The notes: a model not told the origin generated them from the sequence alone. DNA of 64,000 nucleotides from Pseudomonas sp. KU43P (GCF_033095865.1 NZ_AP019365.1:1523501-1587500), one strand, 5' to 3'; positions 45,189 through 54,203 are shown, counted from the first letter of the stretch. Made by a program: numbers and translations.

Positions 45189-46466
45189 TCAAACCTCGCT
45201 CAACTCCTCAAGACGACGCCCCGCCAACCCCACGCGCATGTCACTGCCACTCGGCTGCTGATACAGGCTCAAGCCAAATTCCGGCAACACCGCCAGCAGG
45301 TAATCGAAGATATCCCCCTGGATCCGCTCGTAATCCGCCCACACCGTGGTGGTGGTGAAGCAGTAGATCTCCAGCGGCACGCCTTCGGCGGTGGTCTGCA
45401 TCTGCCGGACCATGCAGGTCATGCCCGCATGCACATCGGGATGATTCTTCAGGTAGGCCAGGGCAAAGGCGCGGAAGGTGCCGATATTGGTCAGCTTGCG
45501 GCGGTTGGCCGCCAGCTCTGGCAGCGGCCCCAGCGCCTCGTTCCAGGCTTGCAGCTCCTGGCGCTTGGTGGCCAGGTAGTCGCCCAGCAGGCGCACCTGG
45601 CCCAGGCGGTGTTCCTCTTCCTGGGTCAGGAAGCGCACGCCCGCCGCATCGATGAACAGGCTGCGCTTGATCCGTCGCCCGCCCGACTGCTGCATGCCGC
45701 GGTAGTTGCGGAACGACTCGCTCATCAGGCGCCAGGTGGGGATGGAGACGATGGTCTTGTCGAAGTTCTGTACCTTCACCGTGTGCAGGGTGATGTCCAC
45801 CACATCGCCATCGGCCCCGACCTGGGGCATCTCGATCCAGTCACCCACGTGCAGCATGTCATTGCTGGTCAGCTGCACACTGGCGACGAACGACAGCAGG
45901 GTGTCCTTGTACACCAACAGCAGCACCGCCGACATGGCACCCAGACCCGAGAGCAGCAACAGCGGCGAGCGGTCGATGAGGGTGGCGACGATGACGATCG
46001 AGGCGAAGATCCACAGCATCATCTTGGCCAGCTGCACATAGCCCTTGATCGAGCGGGTGCGGGCATGCTCGGTGCGCGCGTAGATGGCCAGCAGGCCATC
46101 GAGCAGGCACGACAGCGCCAGGGTCATGAACAGCAGGGTGAAGGCCAGGGCGACATTACCGAGGAAGTGCTGGGCGGTATCGGACAGCTCCGGCACCAGT
46201 TTCAGGCCGAACTGGATGACCAGCGAGGGCGTGGTCTGCGCCAAACGGTGAAAAACCTTGTTGTGACGCAGGTCATCGAGCCATTTGAGCGCCGGCTGAC
46301 GGGCCAGCAGGCGGGTACCGTGAAGGATCAGAAAGCGCGCCAGGCGGCCGACCAGCAAGGAGATCAGCAGCAGAACGGCCAGGCCGAGGGCGGCGTGAAG
46401 CATGGGGTGTTGGTCGAGGGTGCCCCACAGGTCGAGGCTGTCACGCCAGATTTTTTGCATATCCAT
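45189..46466 (-). CDS. MscS-type mechanosensitive channel, YbdG-like
   Basis: A 425-residue inner-membrane channel. Five hydrophobic segments precede the pore helix and the MscS beta domain (VASVQLTSNDMLHVGDWIEMPQVGADGDVVDITLHTVKVQNFDKT), followed by IPTWRLMSESFRNYRGM. The conserved NDM/GDWI and VRNFD patterns match YbdG/YnaI types, which open under strong osmotic downshock. The N-terminal extension is longer than MscS. The ATG at 46466 or 46460 could be used. Confidence 0.9.
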   Translation of the reverse strand: MDMQKIWRDSLDLWGTLDQHPMLHAALGLAVLLLISLLVGRLARFLILHGTRLLARQPALKWLDDLRHNKVFHRLAQTTPSLVIQFGLKLVPELSDTAQHFLGNVALAFTLLFMTLALSCLLDGLLAIYARTEHARTRSIKGYVQLAKMMLWIFASIVIVATLIDRSPLLLLSGLGAMSAVLLLVYKDTLLSFVASVQLTSNDMLHVGDWIEMPQVGADGDVVDITLHTVKVQNFDKTIVSIPTWRLMSESFRNYRGMQQSGGRRIKRSLFIDAAGVRFLTQEEEHRLGQVRLLGDYLATKRQELQAWNEALGPLPELAANRRKLTNIGTFRAFALAYLKNHPDVHAGMTCMVRQMQTTAEGVPLEIYCFTTTTVWADYERIQGDIFDYLLAVLPEFGLSLYQQPSGSDMRVGLAGRRLEELSEV

Positions 46467-46611
46467 GAGCTTGAAAACTGTCTTTTCTTACGAAATGAAG
46501 GGCTATTAGAGCGCGGATGGTGACAAAGTTGCCAAAAGAAATTCGGCTCTTGCGGCAGAAAACGTTACCCTATGCAACTGAATTTCCCCGCACTTGCCTG
46601 AGGTTACCTCC

Positions 46612-47934
46612 GTGTTCTCCCAATTCGCCCTGCATGAACGCCTGCTTAAAGCCGTGGCCGAGCTTAAATTTGTCGAGCCAACCCCGGTGCAGGCCGCGGC
46701 CATCCCCCTGGCCCTGCAAGGGCGTGACTTGCGCGTGACCGCGCAGACCGGCAGCGGCAAGACCGCGGCCTTCGTGCTGCCGCTGCTCAACCGCCTGGTC
46801 GACCTGAAAGGCGGGCGCGTCGAGATCCGCTCGCTGATCCTGCTGCCAACCCGCGAACTGGCCCAGCAGACCCTCAAGCAAGTGCAGCTGTTCTCGCAGT
46901 TCACCTACATCAAGGCGGGCCTGGTCACCGGCGGTGAAGACTTCAAGGAACAGGCCGCCATGCTGCGCAAGGTGCCGGACGTGCTGATCGGCACCCCGGG
47001 CCGCCTGCTTGAGCATCTCAACGCCGGCAACCTCGACCTGTCCCACGTGCAGGTGATGATCCTCGACGAAGCCGACCGTATGCTCGACATGGGCTTCGCC
47101 GAAGACATGGAGCGCCTGTGCAAGGAGTGCGAGAACCGCGAGCAGACCCTGCTGTTCTCGGCCACTACTGGGGGTGCTGCCCTGCGTGACATCATCGGCA
47201 AGGTGCTGAAAGACCCAGAGCACCTGATGCTCAACAGCGTCTCGCAGCTCGCCGAAGGCACCCGCCAGCAGATCATCACCGCTGACCACGACCAGCATAA
47301 AGAAGCGATCGTGCAGTGGCTGCTGGCCAACGAGACCTTCGACAAGGCGATCATCTTCACCAACACTCGCGCACTGGCCGACCGCATCTACGGTCACCTG
47401 GTGGCCAAGGACGTCAAGGCCTTCGTGTTGCACGGGGAGAAGGATCAGAAGGATCGCAAGCTGGCCATCGAGCGCTTCAAACAGGGCAGCTCCAAGGTGC
47501 TGGTGGCCACCGACGTGGCCGCCCGTGGCCTGGACATCGACGGCCTGGACCTGGTGATCAACTTCGACATGCCACGCAGCGGTGACGAGTACGTGCACCG
47601 TATCGGCCGTACCGGCCGTGCCGGCGGCGAAGGCCTGGCGATCTCGCTGATCACCCACAATGACTGGAACCTGATGTCCAGCATCGAACGCTACCTCAAG
47701 CAGCAGTTCGAGCGCCGGGTGATCAAGGAAGTCAAAGGCACCTACAACGGGCCTAAGAAGGTCAAGGCGTCGGGCAAGGCTGCCGGCACCAAGAAGAAAA
47801 AGGTCGAGAAGAAGGGGGGGGACAAGAAGAGCACCGCCAAGCGCAAACCGACCGCCAAGCCGAAGGCCAATGCACCATTGGCCAGCTCCGACGGCCTCGC
47901 GCCGCTGAAGAAGCGCAAGCCAGCGGCCGAGTAA
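46612..47934 (+). CDS. DEAD-box RNA helicase
   Basis: A 440-residue cytosolic ATP-dependent RNA helicase. It has the Q motif (FVEPTPVQAAAIPLAL), Walker A AQTGSGKT near 43-50, the DEAD box in ILDEADRMLDMGF near 150, ARGLDIDG and HRIGRTGRAG in the second domain, and a Lys-rich RNA-binding tail of about 60 residues. Motif III reads SATTGG rather than the usual SATxP/SATM, a small oddity. The GTG at 46612 is supported by TGAGG nine bases upstream; the frame starts at a TTG at 46594 without one. Resembles RhlE/SrmB. Confidence 0.93.
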   Translation: MFSQFALHERLLKAVAELKFVEPTPVQAAAIPLALQGRDLRVTAQTGSGKTAAFVLPLLNRLVDLKGGRVEIRSLILLPTRELAQQTLKQVQLFSQFTYIKAGLVTGGEDFKEQAAMLRKVPDVLIGTPGRLLEHLNAGNLDLSHVQVMILDEADRMLDMGFAEDMERLCKECENREQTLLFSATTGGAALRDIIGKVLKDPEHLMLNSVSQLAEGTRQQIITADHDQHKEAIVQWLLANETFDKAIIFTNTRALADRIYGHLVAKDVKAFVLHGEKDQKDRKLAIERFKQGSSKVLVATDVAARGLDIDGLDLVINFDMPRSGDEYVHRIGRTGRAGGEGLAISLITHNDWNLMSSIERYLKQQFERRVIKEVKGTYNGPKKVKASGKAAGTKKKKVEKKGGDKKSTAKRKPTAKPKANAPLASSDGLAPLKKRKPAAE

Positions 47935-47944
47935 TCAGCTGTCA

Positions 47945-48003
47945 GGCCCTATCGCCGGCAAGCCGGCTCCCACAGGTAGCTGTGCTTGCCGGCGATAGGG
48001 CCC
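47945..48003. repeat. Compact REP doublet
   Basis: A full forward arm (47945-47976) and a shortened inverted arm (47983-48003) that lacks its GTGGGAG part, between convergent genes. Confidence 0.9.
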
Positions 48004-48016
48004 TCGACACCCTCCA

Positions 48017-48289
48017 TCAGTCAGCTTTTTTCTCGGCTGTCTTCAATTCCTTGATCCGCTGATCGATCAGCTGACACTTGTCGGGCAAGTCCTTGCTCGC
48101 CGTCCCCAGCTCCATCCCCTGGAGCTCATCATTGATTTCCTTGGCCTTCTGCGGGTTCTGCTCAGTGAGCTGACTGACCAGCCCAGCCAGTTCCTCACGT
48201 TTCTGTGTTGCTTCTTCCGGCGTGCAGGCCCAGGCGGGCAAGGCGCAGAACAGGGCGGTGGCACAGGCGATGCGCAGCAGCGGTTTCAT
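48017..48289 (-). CDS. Small exported protein, function unknown
   Basis: A 90-residue periplasmic protein. Residues 1-21 form a signal peptide (LLRIACATALFCALPAWA). The mature part starts with Cys22 (CTPEEATQKREELAGLVSQL), is alpha-helical and highly charged, and has a second Cys (LPDKCQLIDQ) for a likely disulfide. The pair of cysteines bracketing a helical hairpin suggests a small helical bundle. I do not recognise a function. Confidence 0.85.
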   Translation of the reverse strand: MKPLLRIACATALFCALPAWACTPEEATQKREELAGLVSQLTEQNPQKAKEINDELQGMELGTASKDLPDKCQLIDQRIKELKTAEKKAD

Positions 48290-48491
48290 CCTTAACTACC
48301 TCCGGCAGTGGTTATGCCTGGTGGAGGCGTGTGCGCCTGAGCAAGTTCAGTGCTGGCGACCGGTGGCGCTTTCCCGAAGGCGTCAGTACATGCAGGCACA
48401 TCAGCAAGACCGTTGATTCTTTCGGGAACGCCCTCGACCCACCACGAGTCCCAAGCTGTGTACCCTTCGTCCACAGCTAGAGGCCATCGCC

Positions 48492-48887
48492 ATGAGCATC
48501 ACCTACGACTGGGACCTGATCGAGCGCTTGCTGCACGAGGTGCAGAACGGTGCCGGTCACAATTTCACGCCCCGCCCTTATGCCGAGCAGCACGCTGCGG
48601 CGTTAGCCGCCGAAGGGCAGCCGGTGGGTGACATCGACCACCTGAAAACCCGTGCCTGCGAGTACGAGAAGCTGCTGTTCGAGCGCGGCTTCATCGAGAG
48701 CCGGGCGCCGGAGGAAGGTGGCAATGGCGAGAATTTCGTGCTCACCGAGCGCGGTTCGCGGCTGCTGAGCCTGCTCGACAGCAGCATCCCGGGCTTCGAG
48801 CACCCACGCCAGGTGCTGGACGAACAGGACGATGCCCTGGACGAGGCCACCTTCGAGCGGGTGTCGGCCAAGGCGCAGATCGCTTGA
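48492..48887 (+). CDS. Small protein with DUF2513-like winged-helix pattern
   Basis: A 131-residue soluble protein. The opening (YDWDLIERLLHEVQNGAG) and later CEYEKLLFERGFIE and FVLTERGSRLLSLLD follow the order seen in DUF2513 proteins, whose fold resembles a winged helix. There are no cysteines except one and no signal. It could be a small regulator, but nothing in the neighbours shows its target. The start at 48492 has GAGG upstream. Confidence 0.8.
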   Translation: MSITYDWDLIERLLHEVQNGAGHNFTPRPYAEQHAAALAAEGQPVGDIDHLKTRACEYEKLLFERGFIESRAPEEGGNGENFVLTERGSRLLSLLDSSIPGFEHPRQVLDEQDDALDEATFERVSAKAQIA

Positions 48888-48992
48888 GGTCGTATTGAGA
48901 CTGGCAAGGGCGGCCCGGGAAAACCGATAATCGGTCTTTCTTGAACACTGCCGAGCCTTTTCCATGTCTACCAACACCCTAGAGGGCCGCCC

Positions 48993-49919
48993 ATGAGTGC
49001 GGCTCGCAAGAACCCTGACGCCTTTGCCTTCCAGGTAATGCTGGGGCTGTGCCTGATCTGGGGTTGCCAGCAGGTATTGATCAAGACCGCCGCAGTCGAT
49101 ATCGCGCCGGTCATGCAGGCTGCCTTGCGCAATGGCCTTGCTGCGGTGCTGGTGGGCCTGCTGCTGTGCTGGCGCGGTGGCTGGGGGCAGGTGGGCAGCA
49201 CCTGGCGTGCCGGCCTGCTGGCAGGGGGGTTGTTTGGCCTTGAGTTCCTGTTCATCGCCGAAGGGCTCAAGCTCACCTCGGCAGCGCACATGTCGGTATT
49301 TCTCTACACCGCACCGGTATTCACCGCGCTCGGCCTGCACTTCATGCTGCCCAGCGAGCGCCTGCGTTGGCTGCAGTGGATGGGTATCCTGCTGGCCTTT
49401 GGCGGCATTGCGACGGCTTTCGCCGGCGGCATGTCATTTGAACAGCTGGACGGTCGCATGCTGCTGGGCGACGCCCTGGGGGTGCTGGCCGGTCTGGCCT
49501 GGGGGGCGACTACCGTGGTGGTGCGCGGTTCGCGTCTGTCCGAGGCTCCGGTCACCCTTACCTTGTTCTACCAATTGGCGGTGGGCTTTGCCGGGCTGTT
49601 GCTGATTGCCTTGCTCAGCGGGCAGATCGGTGAGGTGGCAATGACCCCCTTGGCGGTGGGCAGCGTGCTGTTCCAGGGGATCATGGTGTCATTCGTCAGC
49701 TACCTGACGTGGTTCTGGTTACTGCGCAGGTATCTGGCTTCGAACCTCGCGGTGTTTTCCTTCATCACGCCGTTGTTCGGGGTGACCTTCGGTGTATTGC
49801 TGCTGGATGAGCCGCTGAGTGTGAATTTTGTGCTCGGGGCGGTGATGGTGTTGCTGGGGGTGATTCTGGTGAGTGCCGAGCCCTGGGTAAGGCAGCAGTT
49901 GCGCAAGTTTGTGGGTTGA
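48993..49919 (+). CDS. EamA/DMT-family transporter
   Basis: A 308-residue inner-membrane exporter of the drug/metabolite superfamily, with ten transmembrane segments in two EamA repeats (LGLCLIWGCQQVLIKTA in the first; DALGVLAGLAWGATTVVVRGS in the second; ending FVLGAVMVLLGVIL). The ATG at 48993 follows GAGGG by nine bases. A ten-codon frame (48964-48996) overlaps its start codon and might couple translation. Substrate unknown. Confidence 0.88.
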   Translation: MSAARKNPDAFAFQVMLGLCLIWGCQQVLIKTAAVDIAPVMQAALRNGLAAVLVGLLLCWRGGWGQVGSTWRAGLLAGGLFGLEFLFIAEGLKLTSAAHMSVFLYTAPVFTALGLHFMLPSERLRWLQWMGILLAFGGIATAFAGGMSFEQLDGRMLLGDALGVLAGLAWGATTVVVRGSRLSEAPVTLTLFYQLAVGFAGLLLIALLSGQIGEVAMTPLAVGSVLFQGIMVSFVSYLTWFWLLRRYLASNLAVFSFITPLFGVTFGVLLLDEPLSVNFVLGAVMVLLGVILVSAEPWVRQQLRKFVG

Positions 49920-49931
49920 GGGTTGCCAGTA

Positions 49932-50029
49932 CCGGCCCTATCGCCGGCAAGCCGGCTCCCACAGGTGATTCACAATGTTCAAGCCCGGTGAGTGCCCTGT
50001 GTGAGCCGGCTTGCCGGGGATAGGGCCGG
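49932..50029. repeat. REP doublet (REPIN)
   Basis: Forward arm 49933-49966 and an inverted arm 49995-50028 with two changes (GTGTGAGCC, CCGGGGAT), between convergent genes. Confidence 0.9.
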
Positions 50030-50046
50030 TACAGATCCACCTCGAT

Positions 50047-51219
50047 TCATGAAGTTACCCGACCCGCAACCAGGGAGGCCTGGGGATTGCGCCTTCCCAA
50101 AAGTACCAGCACCCCCGCCAGCCCCAACCCGCCAGCCGCTAGCACCAACGCCGGCTGCAAGCTCCCGCTGTAATGGTTGCTCAGCGCCGCCAACAAAGGC
50201 CCACTCAACTGCCCCAGCGCGAAGCAGGCAGTCAGCAATCCCGCATTGCGCTGCGTCGTATGGGGCGCCAGCTCCCGCGAGCGCTGCATCACCAGCTGCA
50301 TGCAGGCCAGGAACGGCGTGCCGCAGAGCACGACACCCAATGCCAGCCCGATACCCCCTCCCATCAGGCAGGCCACTACGCCCAGGCCTTGTAGCCACAG
50401 TGTGGCGGTCAGCCAGCTGGACGTGCGGCCAGCACGACGCACACTCACCATCACCACACCGAGCGCCGCGGCCAGCCCGAATGCCGGCCAGAACAGGTCG
50501 GCCATCCAATGGCCACGGAACTGCTTGTTGGCCATTTGCGACAGGAACGTGGCCGGCAGGATGTAGCCCACGCCATACAAGGCATACACCAGGCCCAGGC
50601 GGCCAATACCGACGCTGCGGGTCGCGCCCGGTTGCATGCCGCTCGGGGTCACGGCAGGCTCCATCGCGCGCGGCAACCACGGGCGCACGGCCAACAGCAT
50701 GGCCAGCGCAGCCACCGCATACACCAGCCACAACGCCGCCGAGCTCAACCCCAACAGGTGCGCAGCCAGCGCCAGCAGGCCGGTAAGGGCAATGCCCACG
50801 CCGGGCCCGGCGCACACCAGTGCACCCAGGCTCTGGCGCTGGTTGGCATTGGCGATCTGCTGGCTGAGGCTGGTGATCATCACCAGCACCCAGGCACTGG
50901 CAACACCAGTACCGAAGCGCAGCAGCAGGTGGCTCCAGAAGCCGTCGGCAGCCCATGAGGCGAGCGTCAGCAGCACGCATAGCCAAAGACCGCCATGCAG
51001 GCGCAGCCTGACCTGGTTAGGCCGGCGGGCGAACATCGCATCTGCCGCGCCGATGAAGTAACCCAGGTAATTGGCTGCCGCTACCAGGCCGGCGGCGGTC
51101 AGGTCGAACTGGCCTTCGGCGATCAGTTGCGGCAGTTGCGGGGTGAGGGCGAAGCGGCCGATGCCCATGGCCATCATCAAGGCCACGGCGCTGGCCAGCA
51201 GTTGTACAAGCGGCGACAT
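50047..51219 (-). CDS. MFS transporter, YbfB/YjiJ type
   Basis: A 390-residue inner-membrane carrier with 12 transmembrane segments. The N-terminus (MMAMGIGRFALTPQLP then AAGLVAAANYLGYFIGA) is diagnostic of the YbfB/YjiJ branch of the major facilitator superfamily. The ATG at 51219 has AGGAG eight bases upstream; the frame from the TTG at 51237 runs through that site. It is divergent from a LysR gene with a clear operator-like palindrome between, so it is the likely target. Substrate unknown. Confidence 0.88.
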   Translation of the reverse strand: MSPLVQLLASAVALMMAMGIGRFALTPQLPQLIAEGQFDLTAAGLVAAANYLGYFIGAADAMFARRPNQVRLRLHGGLWLCVLLTLASWAADGFWSHLLLRFGTGVASAWVLVMITSLSQQIANANQRQSLGALVCAGPGVGIALTGLLALAAHLLGLSSAALWLVYAVAALAMLLAVRPWLPRAMEPAVTPSGMQPGATRSVGIGRLGLVYALYGVGYILPATFLSQMANKQFRGHWMADLFWPAFGLAAALGVVMVSVRRAGRTSSWLTATLWLQGLGVVACLMGGGIGLALGVVLCGTPFLACMQLVMQRSRELAPHTTQRNAGLLTACFALGQLSGPLLAALSNHYSGSLQPALVLAAGGLGLAGVLVLLGRRNPQASLVAGRVTS

Positions 51220-51276
51220 GGAAATACTCCTGCGCAAACATTCAAGCGATGGATGGCAGGTTAGGGTGGATTGACT

Positions 51277-51291
51277 TTCAATAAAATTGAA
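51277..51291. promoter_or_regulatory. LysR-type operator between the MFS and LysR genes
   Basis: TTCAAT-AAA-ATTGAA is a perfect 6+3+6 palindrome containing a T-N11-A core. It lies 37 bases before the regulator start and 58 before the transporter start, the usual place for a LysR activation site. Confidence 0.6.
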
Positions 51292-51327
51292 TAATGATGA
51301 TTAAGTTATTCAGTTTTGGAGAATGTC

Positions 51328-52221
51328 ATGGAGTTCAGCCAGCTGCGTATCTTTCAGGCCGTTGCCCAGGAAGCTTCGGTGACCCGGGCTGCCGAACGCC
51401 TGCACCGGGTGCCGTCGAACCTGTCGACGCGGCTGCGTCAGCTCGAGGAGCAACTGGGTGTCGAGTTGTTCATACGTGAGCGCCAGCGCCTGCAGTTGTC
51501 GCCTGCGGGCAAGGTGCTGCTGGATTACGCCAACCGCCTGGAGGCGCTGCGTGACGAAGCGGTGGCGGCAGTGCAGGGTGGCCAGCCGGCGGGTAATTTC
51601 GTACTGGGCACCATGTACAGCACGGCGGCCATCCACCTGCCGGCGATACTGGCCCGCTACCACCAGGCGTATCCGGCGGTGAACCTGCAGGTACAGGCTG
51701 CGCCCAGCGGCGAGCTGCTCGAGGGTTTGCTCAGCCACCGGCTGGACGCAGCTCTGGTGGACGGCCCGCCGAGCCTGGCTGGGCTGGATGGTGTGAAGTT
51801 GTGCGACGAGGTGCTGGTGCTGATCACCAGTCCTGAGCACCCGGCAGTGCACAGTGCCCAGGATGTGGCCGGCAAGGCGGTGTTCACCTTCCGCCAGGGC
51901 TGCTCGTACCGCATGCGCCTGGAGGCCTGGTACGCACACGCACACACGCCCATGGGGCGGGTGATGGAAATCGAGTCGTACCAAAGCATGCTGGCCTGCG
52001 TGATCGCCGGCGCCGGGGTGGCGCTGATGGCGCAATCGATGCTCGACAGCTTGCCGGGCCGTGACCGGGTACGGGCCCATCGCCTGCATGCACCGTTCGA
52101 TCAGGCGCAAACCTGGTTGATGTGGCGCCAGGGCATGTGCGGGGCGAATTTGCAGGCGTGGATCGATTTGCAACAAAGCGAAACGATTAACCAATCGTCG
52201 GAATGCGCCGTTTCCGCTTGA
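51328..52221 (+). CDS. LysR family transcriptional regulator
   Basis: A 297-residue LysR protein. The helix-turn-helix is in the first 60 residues (ASVTRAAERLHRVPSNLSTR, LGVELFIRERQRLQLSPAGK), and the effector domain begins FVLGTMYSTAAIHLPAIL. The ATG at 51328 follows TTGGAGAA by five bases; the frame from 51316 begins inside that site. It probably controls the divergent MFS gene through the palindrome at 51277-51291. Confidence 0.92.
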   Translation: MEFSQLRIFQAVAQEASVTRAAERLHRVPSNLSTRLRQLEEQLGVELFIRERQRLQLSPAGKVLLDYANRLEALRDEAVAAVQGGQPAGNFVLGTMYSTAAIHLPAILARYHQAYPAVNLQVQAAPSGELLEGLLSHRLDAALVDGPPSLAGLDGVKLCDEVLVLITSPEHPAVHSAQDVAGKAVFTFRQGCSYRMRLEAWYAHAHTPMGRVMEIESYQSMLACVIAGAGVALMAQSMLDSLPGRDRVRAHRLHAPFDQAQTWLMWRQGMCGANLQAWIDLQQSETINQSSECAVSA

Positions 52222-52345
52222 TCCGCGTCAAACTCGACCCCATCTGTAGGAACAAGGGCATGCGTAATACAGGACATCGGGCTATGATCTGTATGAAACA
52301 TCGCAGGATTGATTGACCGTGAGGCTGACCCGTCAAGGGGGCAAT

Positions 52346-52474
52346 ATGAAAAACCAAATGTTCAACTGGCTCCATGACTTGGCTGTCGCGCTGGGGCTGA
52401 TACCACCACCCTTGCAGCCGGTGCCGATCCCGACTGATGAAGAGCAGCGCCGGCGCCAGCCGCGTCGCCGCTGA
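52346..52474 (+). CDS. 42-residue PA1414-like small protein
   Basis: A complete short gene with a purine-rich AGGGGG site four bases before the ATG and a strong terminator ten bases after the stop. The product begins MKNQMFNWLHDLAVALGLIP, then a proline-rich PPPLQPVPIP stretch, then a charged end EEQRRRQPRRR. An amphipathic N-terminal helix, a proline hinge and an Arg-rich tail suggest membrane or nucleic-acid contact. TATGAT at 52283-52288 could be its -10. The comparison with PA1414 is from memory of a short pseudomonad protein and is uncertain; function unknown. Confidence 0.72.
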   Translation: MKNQMFNWLHDLAVALGLIPPPLQPVPIPTDEEQRRRQPRRR

Positions 52475-52483
52475 AAAGCAAAA

Positions 52484-52519
52484 GGCCGCCGCATCCGTAT
52501 TGATGCCGCGGCCTTTTTT
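52484..52519 (+). terminator. Rho-independent terminator of the 42-residue gene
   Basis: GGCCGC-C-GCATC (52484-52495) pairs with GATGC-C-GCGGCC (52502-52513) with one mismatch, followed by six T (52514-52519). Confidence 0.95.
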
Positions 52520-52547
52520 GGGCTTCGGATAATGTTGCTGCTTTTAC

Positions 52548-52602
52548 CGGCCTCTCGCCGGCAAGCCGGCCCCCACAGGTACGGCGACGGACCTGTGGGG
52601 GC
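52548..52602. repeat. REP element with partial partner
   Basis: Forward arm 52548-52580 (core GCCGGCAAGCCGGC followed by CCCCAC) and only the first part of an inverted arm (ACCTGTGGGGGC, 52591-52602). Confidence 0.8.
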
Positions 52603-52611
52603 AATCATCCA

Positions 52612-53991
52612 TCAGGCCAGCTTCACTTCACCCAGCGGCTTGCGCGACAGCAGGCTCACCATGACGAAGCTCACCAGGCCGACCGCCAGGCTGTAGTAGA
52701 TCGGCGTGTTGGCATCCAGACCGTCCTTGAACATGAACAACAGCGCAGTGGCGAAGCCCAGCGACATGCTGGCGATAGCCCCTGCAGTGGTCGCGCGCTT
52801 CCAGAAGATCGCACCGATCAGCGGGATCAGCATGCCGCCGACCAGCAGGTTGTAGGCCAGGGTCAGGGCGCTGATCACATCGTTCACCGCCAGGGCGATG
52901 CCCAGCACCACCAGGCCGGTGAGCAGGGTGAACAGGCGGCTGACGCCCAGGCTCGATTGCTTGCCACCACGCAGCTTGGGCAGCAGGTCTTCGGTAATGG
53001 TGGTCGAGGCAGCCAGCAGCCCGGCGCTGGCGGTCGACATCATCGCTGCCAGGGCAGCGGCCATCAGCAAGCCGCGGATGCCGTCAGGCAACTGGCTCTT
53101 GATCATCTCGGCGAACGCATTGTTCGGGTTGGCCAGATCCGGCATCAGTACGTGCGCGGCCATGCCGATCAGGGCACAGGCCAGGCCGTACACCACGCAG
53201 TACACACCTGCGGTGGTGCCGGCGCGCTGGCAGACCTTCTCGTCACGGGCGGTGAACACCCGCTGCCAGATATCCTGGCCGATCAGGATGCCGAAGAAGT
53301 AGATCAGGAAGTAGGTGATGATGGTGTCCCAGCCGATGGTGGTCCAGCTGAAGCTGGCCGCTGGCAGCTTGGCGACCAGGGTGTCCCAGCCACCGGCCTT
53401 GTACAGGCAGATCGGCAGCAGGATGAACATCAGGCCAACGGTCTTGATCACGAACTGGACGATGTCGGTGAGGGTCAGCGACCACATACCACCGATGGTC
53501 GAATAGACCACCACCACGCCGCCGCCGAGCAGCAGCGACGCCCAGAAGGGCAGGTCGAGCAGCACTTGCAGCACGGTCGCCATGGCCAGGGTCGAGGTGA
53601 CACCGATCATCAGCGCATAGGCCAGCATGATCGCCGCGCTGGCCTGGCGGGCCATCGGGTTGTAGCGGCGTTCCAGCACCTGGGTGACGGTGAAGATCTT
53701 CAGGCGCAGCAACGGTTTGGCGAGGAACAGGTTGAGGGCGATGATGCCCAGGCCCAGGGCGGCACAGAGCCAGAAACCGGAGATGCCGTGGACATAGCCC
53801 AGGCGCACGGTGCCAACGGTGGAAGCACCGCCGAGCACGGTGGTGGCCATGGTGCCCATGTACAGGGTAGGGCCCAGATTGCGCCCGGCCACCAGGTAGT
53901 CCTCGTGGGTTTTCGCGCGCCGCATGCCATACCAGCCCAGCCCTAGCATGCCGGCGGTATAGATCATTACAACAATGATGTCCAAGGCCAT
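52612..53991 (-). CDS. Sodium:solute symporter (SSS family)
   Basis: A 459-residue inner-membrane carrier with about 13 transmembrane segments. Typical sections are YTAGMLGLGWYGMRRAKTHEDYLVAGRNLG at the N-terminus, ERRYNPMARQASAAIML, and IGQDIWQRVFTARDEK near residue 235. SSS proteins take up sugars, amino acids or amines with sodium. It lies downstream of the guanidinobutyrase gene on the same strand, the same pairing I recall in P. aeruginosa, so 4-guanidinobutyrate or a related compound is the likely substrate. A REP pair lies between. Confidence 0.88.
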   Translation of the reverse strand: MALDIIVVMIYTAGMLGLGWYGMRRAKTHEDYLVAGRNLGPTLYMGTMATTVLGGASTVGTVRLGYVHGISGFWLCAALGLGIIALNLFLAKPLLRLKIFTVTQVLERRYNPMARQASAAIMLAYALMIGVTSTLAMATVLQVLLDLPFWASLLLGGGVVVVYSTIGGMWSLTLTDIVQFVIKTVGLMFILLPICLYKAGGWDTLVAKLPAASFSWTTIGWDTIITYFLIYFFGILIGQDIWQRVFTARDEKVCQRAGTTAGVYCVVYGLACALIGMAAHVLMPDLANPNNAFAEMIKSQLPDGIRGLLMAAALAAMMSTASAGLLAASTTITEDLLPKLRGGKQSSLGVSRLFTLLTGLVVLGIALAVNDVISALTLAYNLLVGGMLIPLIGAIFWKRATTAGAIASMSLGFATALLFMFKDGLDANTPIYYSLAVGLVSFVMVSLLSRKPLGEVKLA

Positions 53992-54137
53992 TGGGGGTCT
54001 CCCGATTATCTTTATTATGGCGAGATCGACCGCGCAGGCGTGTTCACGGCGCCCGGCGGTCTTGTCTTGTATTGGCGGGCCTCAGTGGCCCTCCCAGATG
54101 GCTCCTGCCTGGGTGTTTCTTCTGCCGCAGCGCGTTG

Positions 54138-54192
54138 GCTGCATCGCCGGCAAGCCAGCTCCCACAGGGGGGGAGGCTGGCTTGCCAGCGGC
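54138..54192. repeat. Compressed REP doublet
   Basis: Forward arm 54138-54170 (core GCCGGCAAGCCAGC) and a shortened inverted arm (GGGAGGCTGGCTTGCCAGCG, 54171-54190) with almost no spacer, between gbuA and the symporter gene. Confidence 0.85.
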
Positions 54193-54203
54193 ACATATGA
54201 GGG

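Noticed and set aside
45069..46523. 484-residue frame opposite the mechanosensitive channel
   Set aside because: Starts inside a REP element and is antisense to a conserved channel gene.
46600..46610. GAGGTTACCTC palindrome over the ribosome site of the DEAD-box gene as a translational switch
   Set aside because: Only five pairs with a one-base centre; cannot form a stable RNA hairpin.
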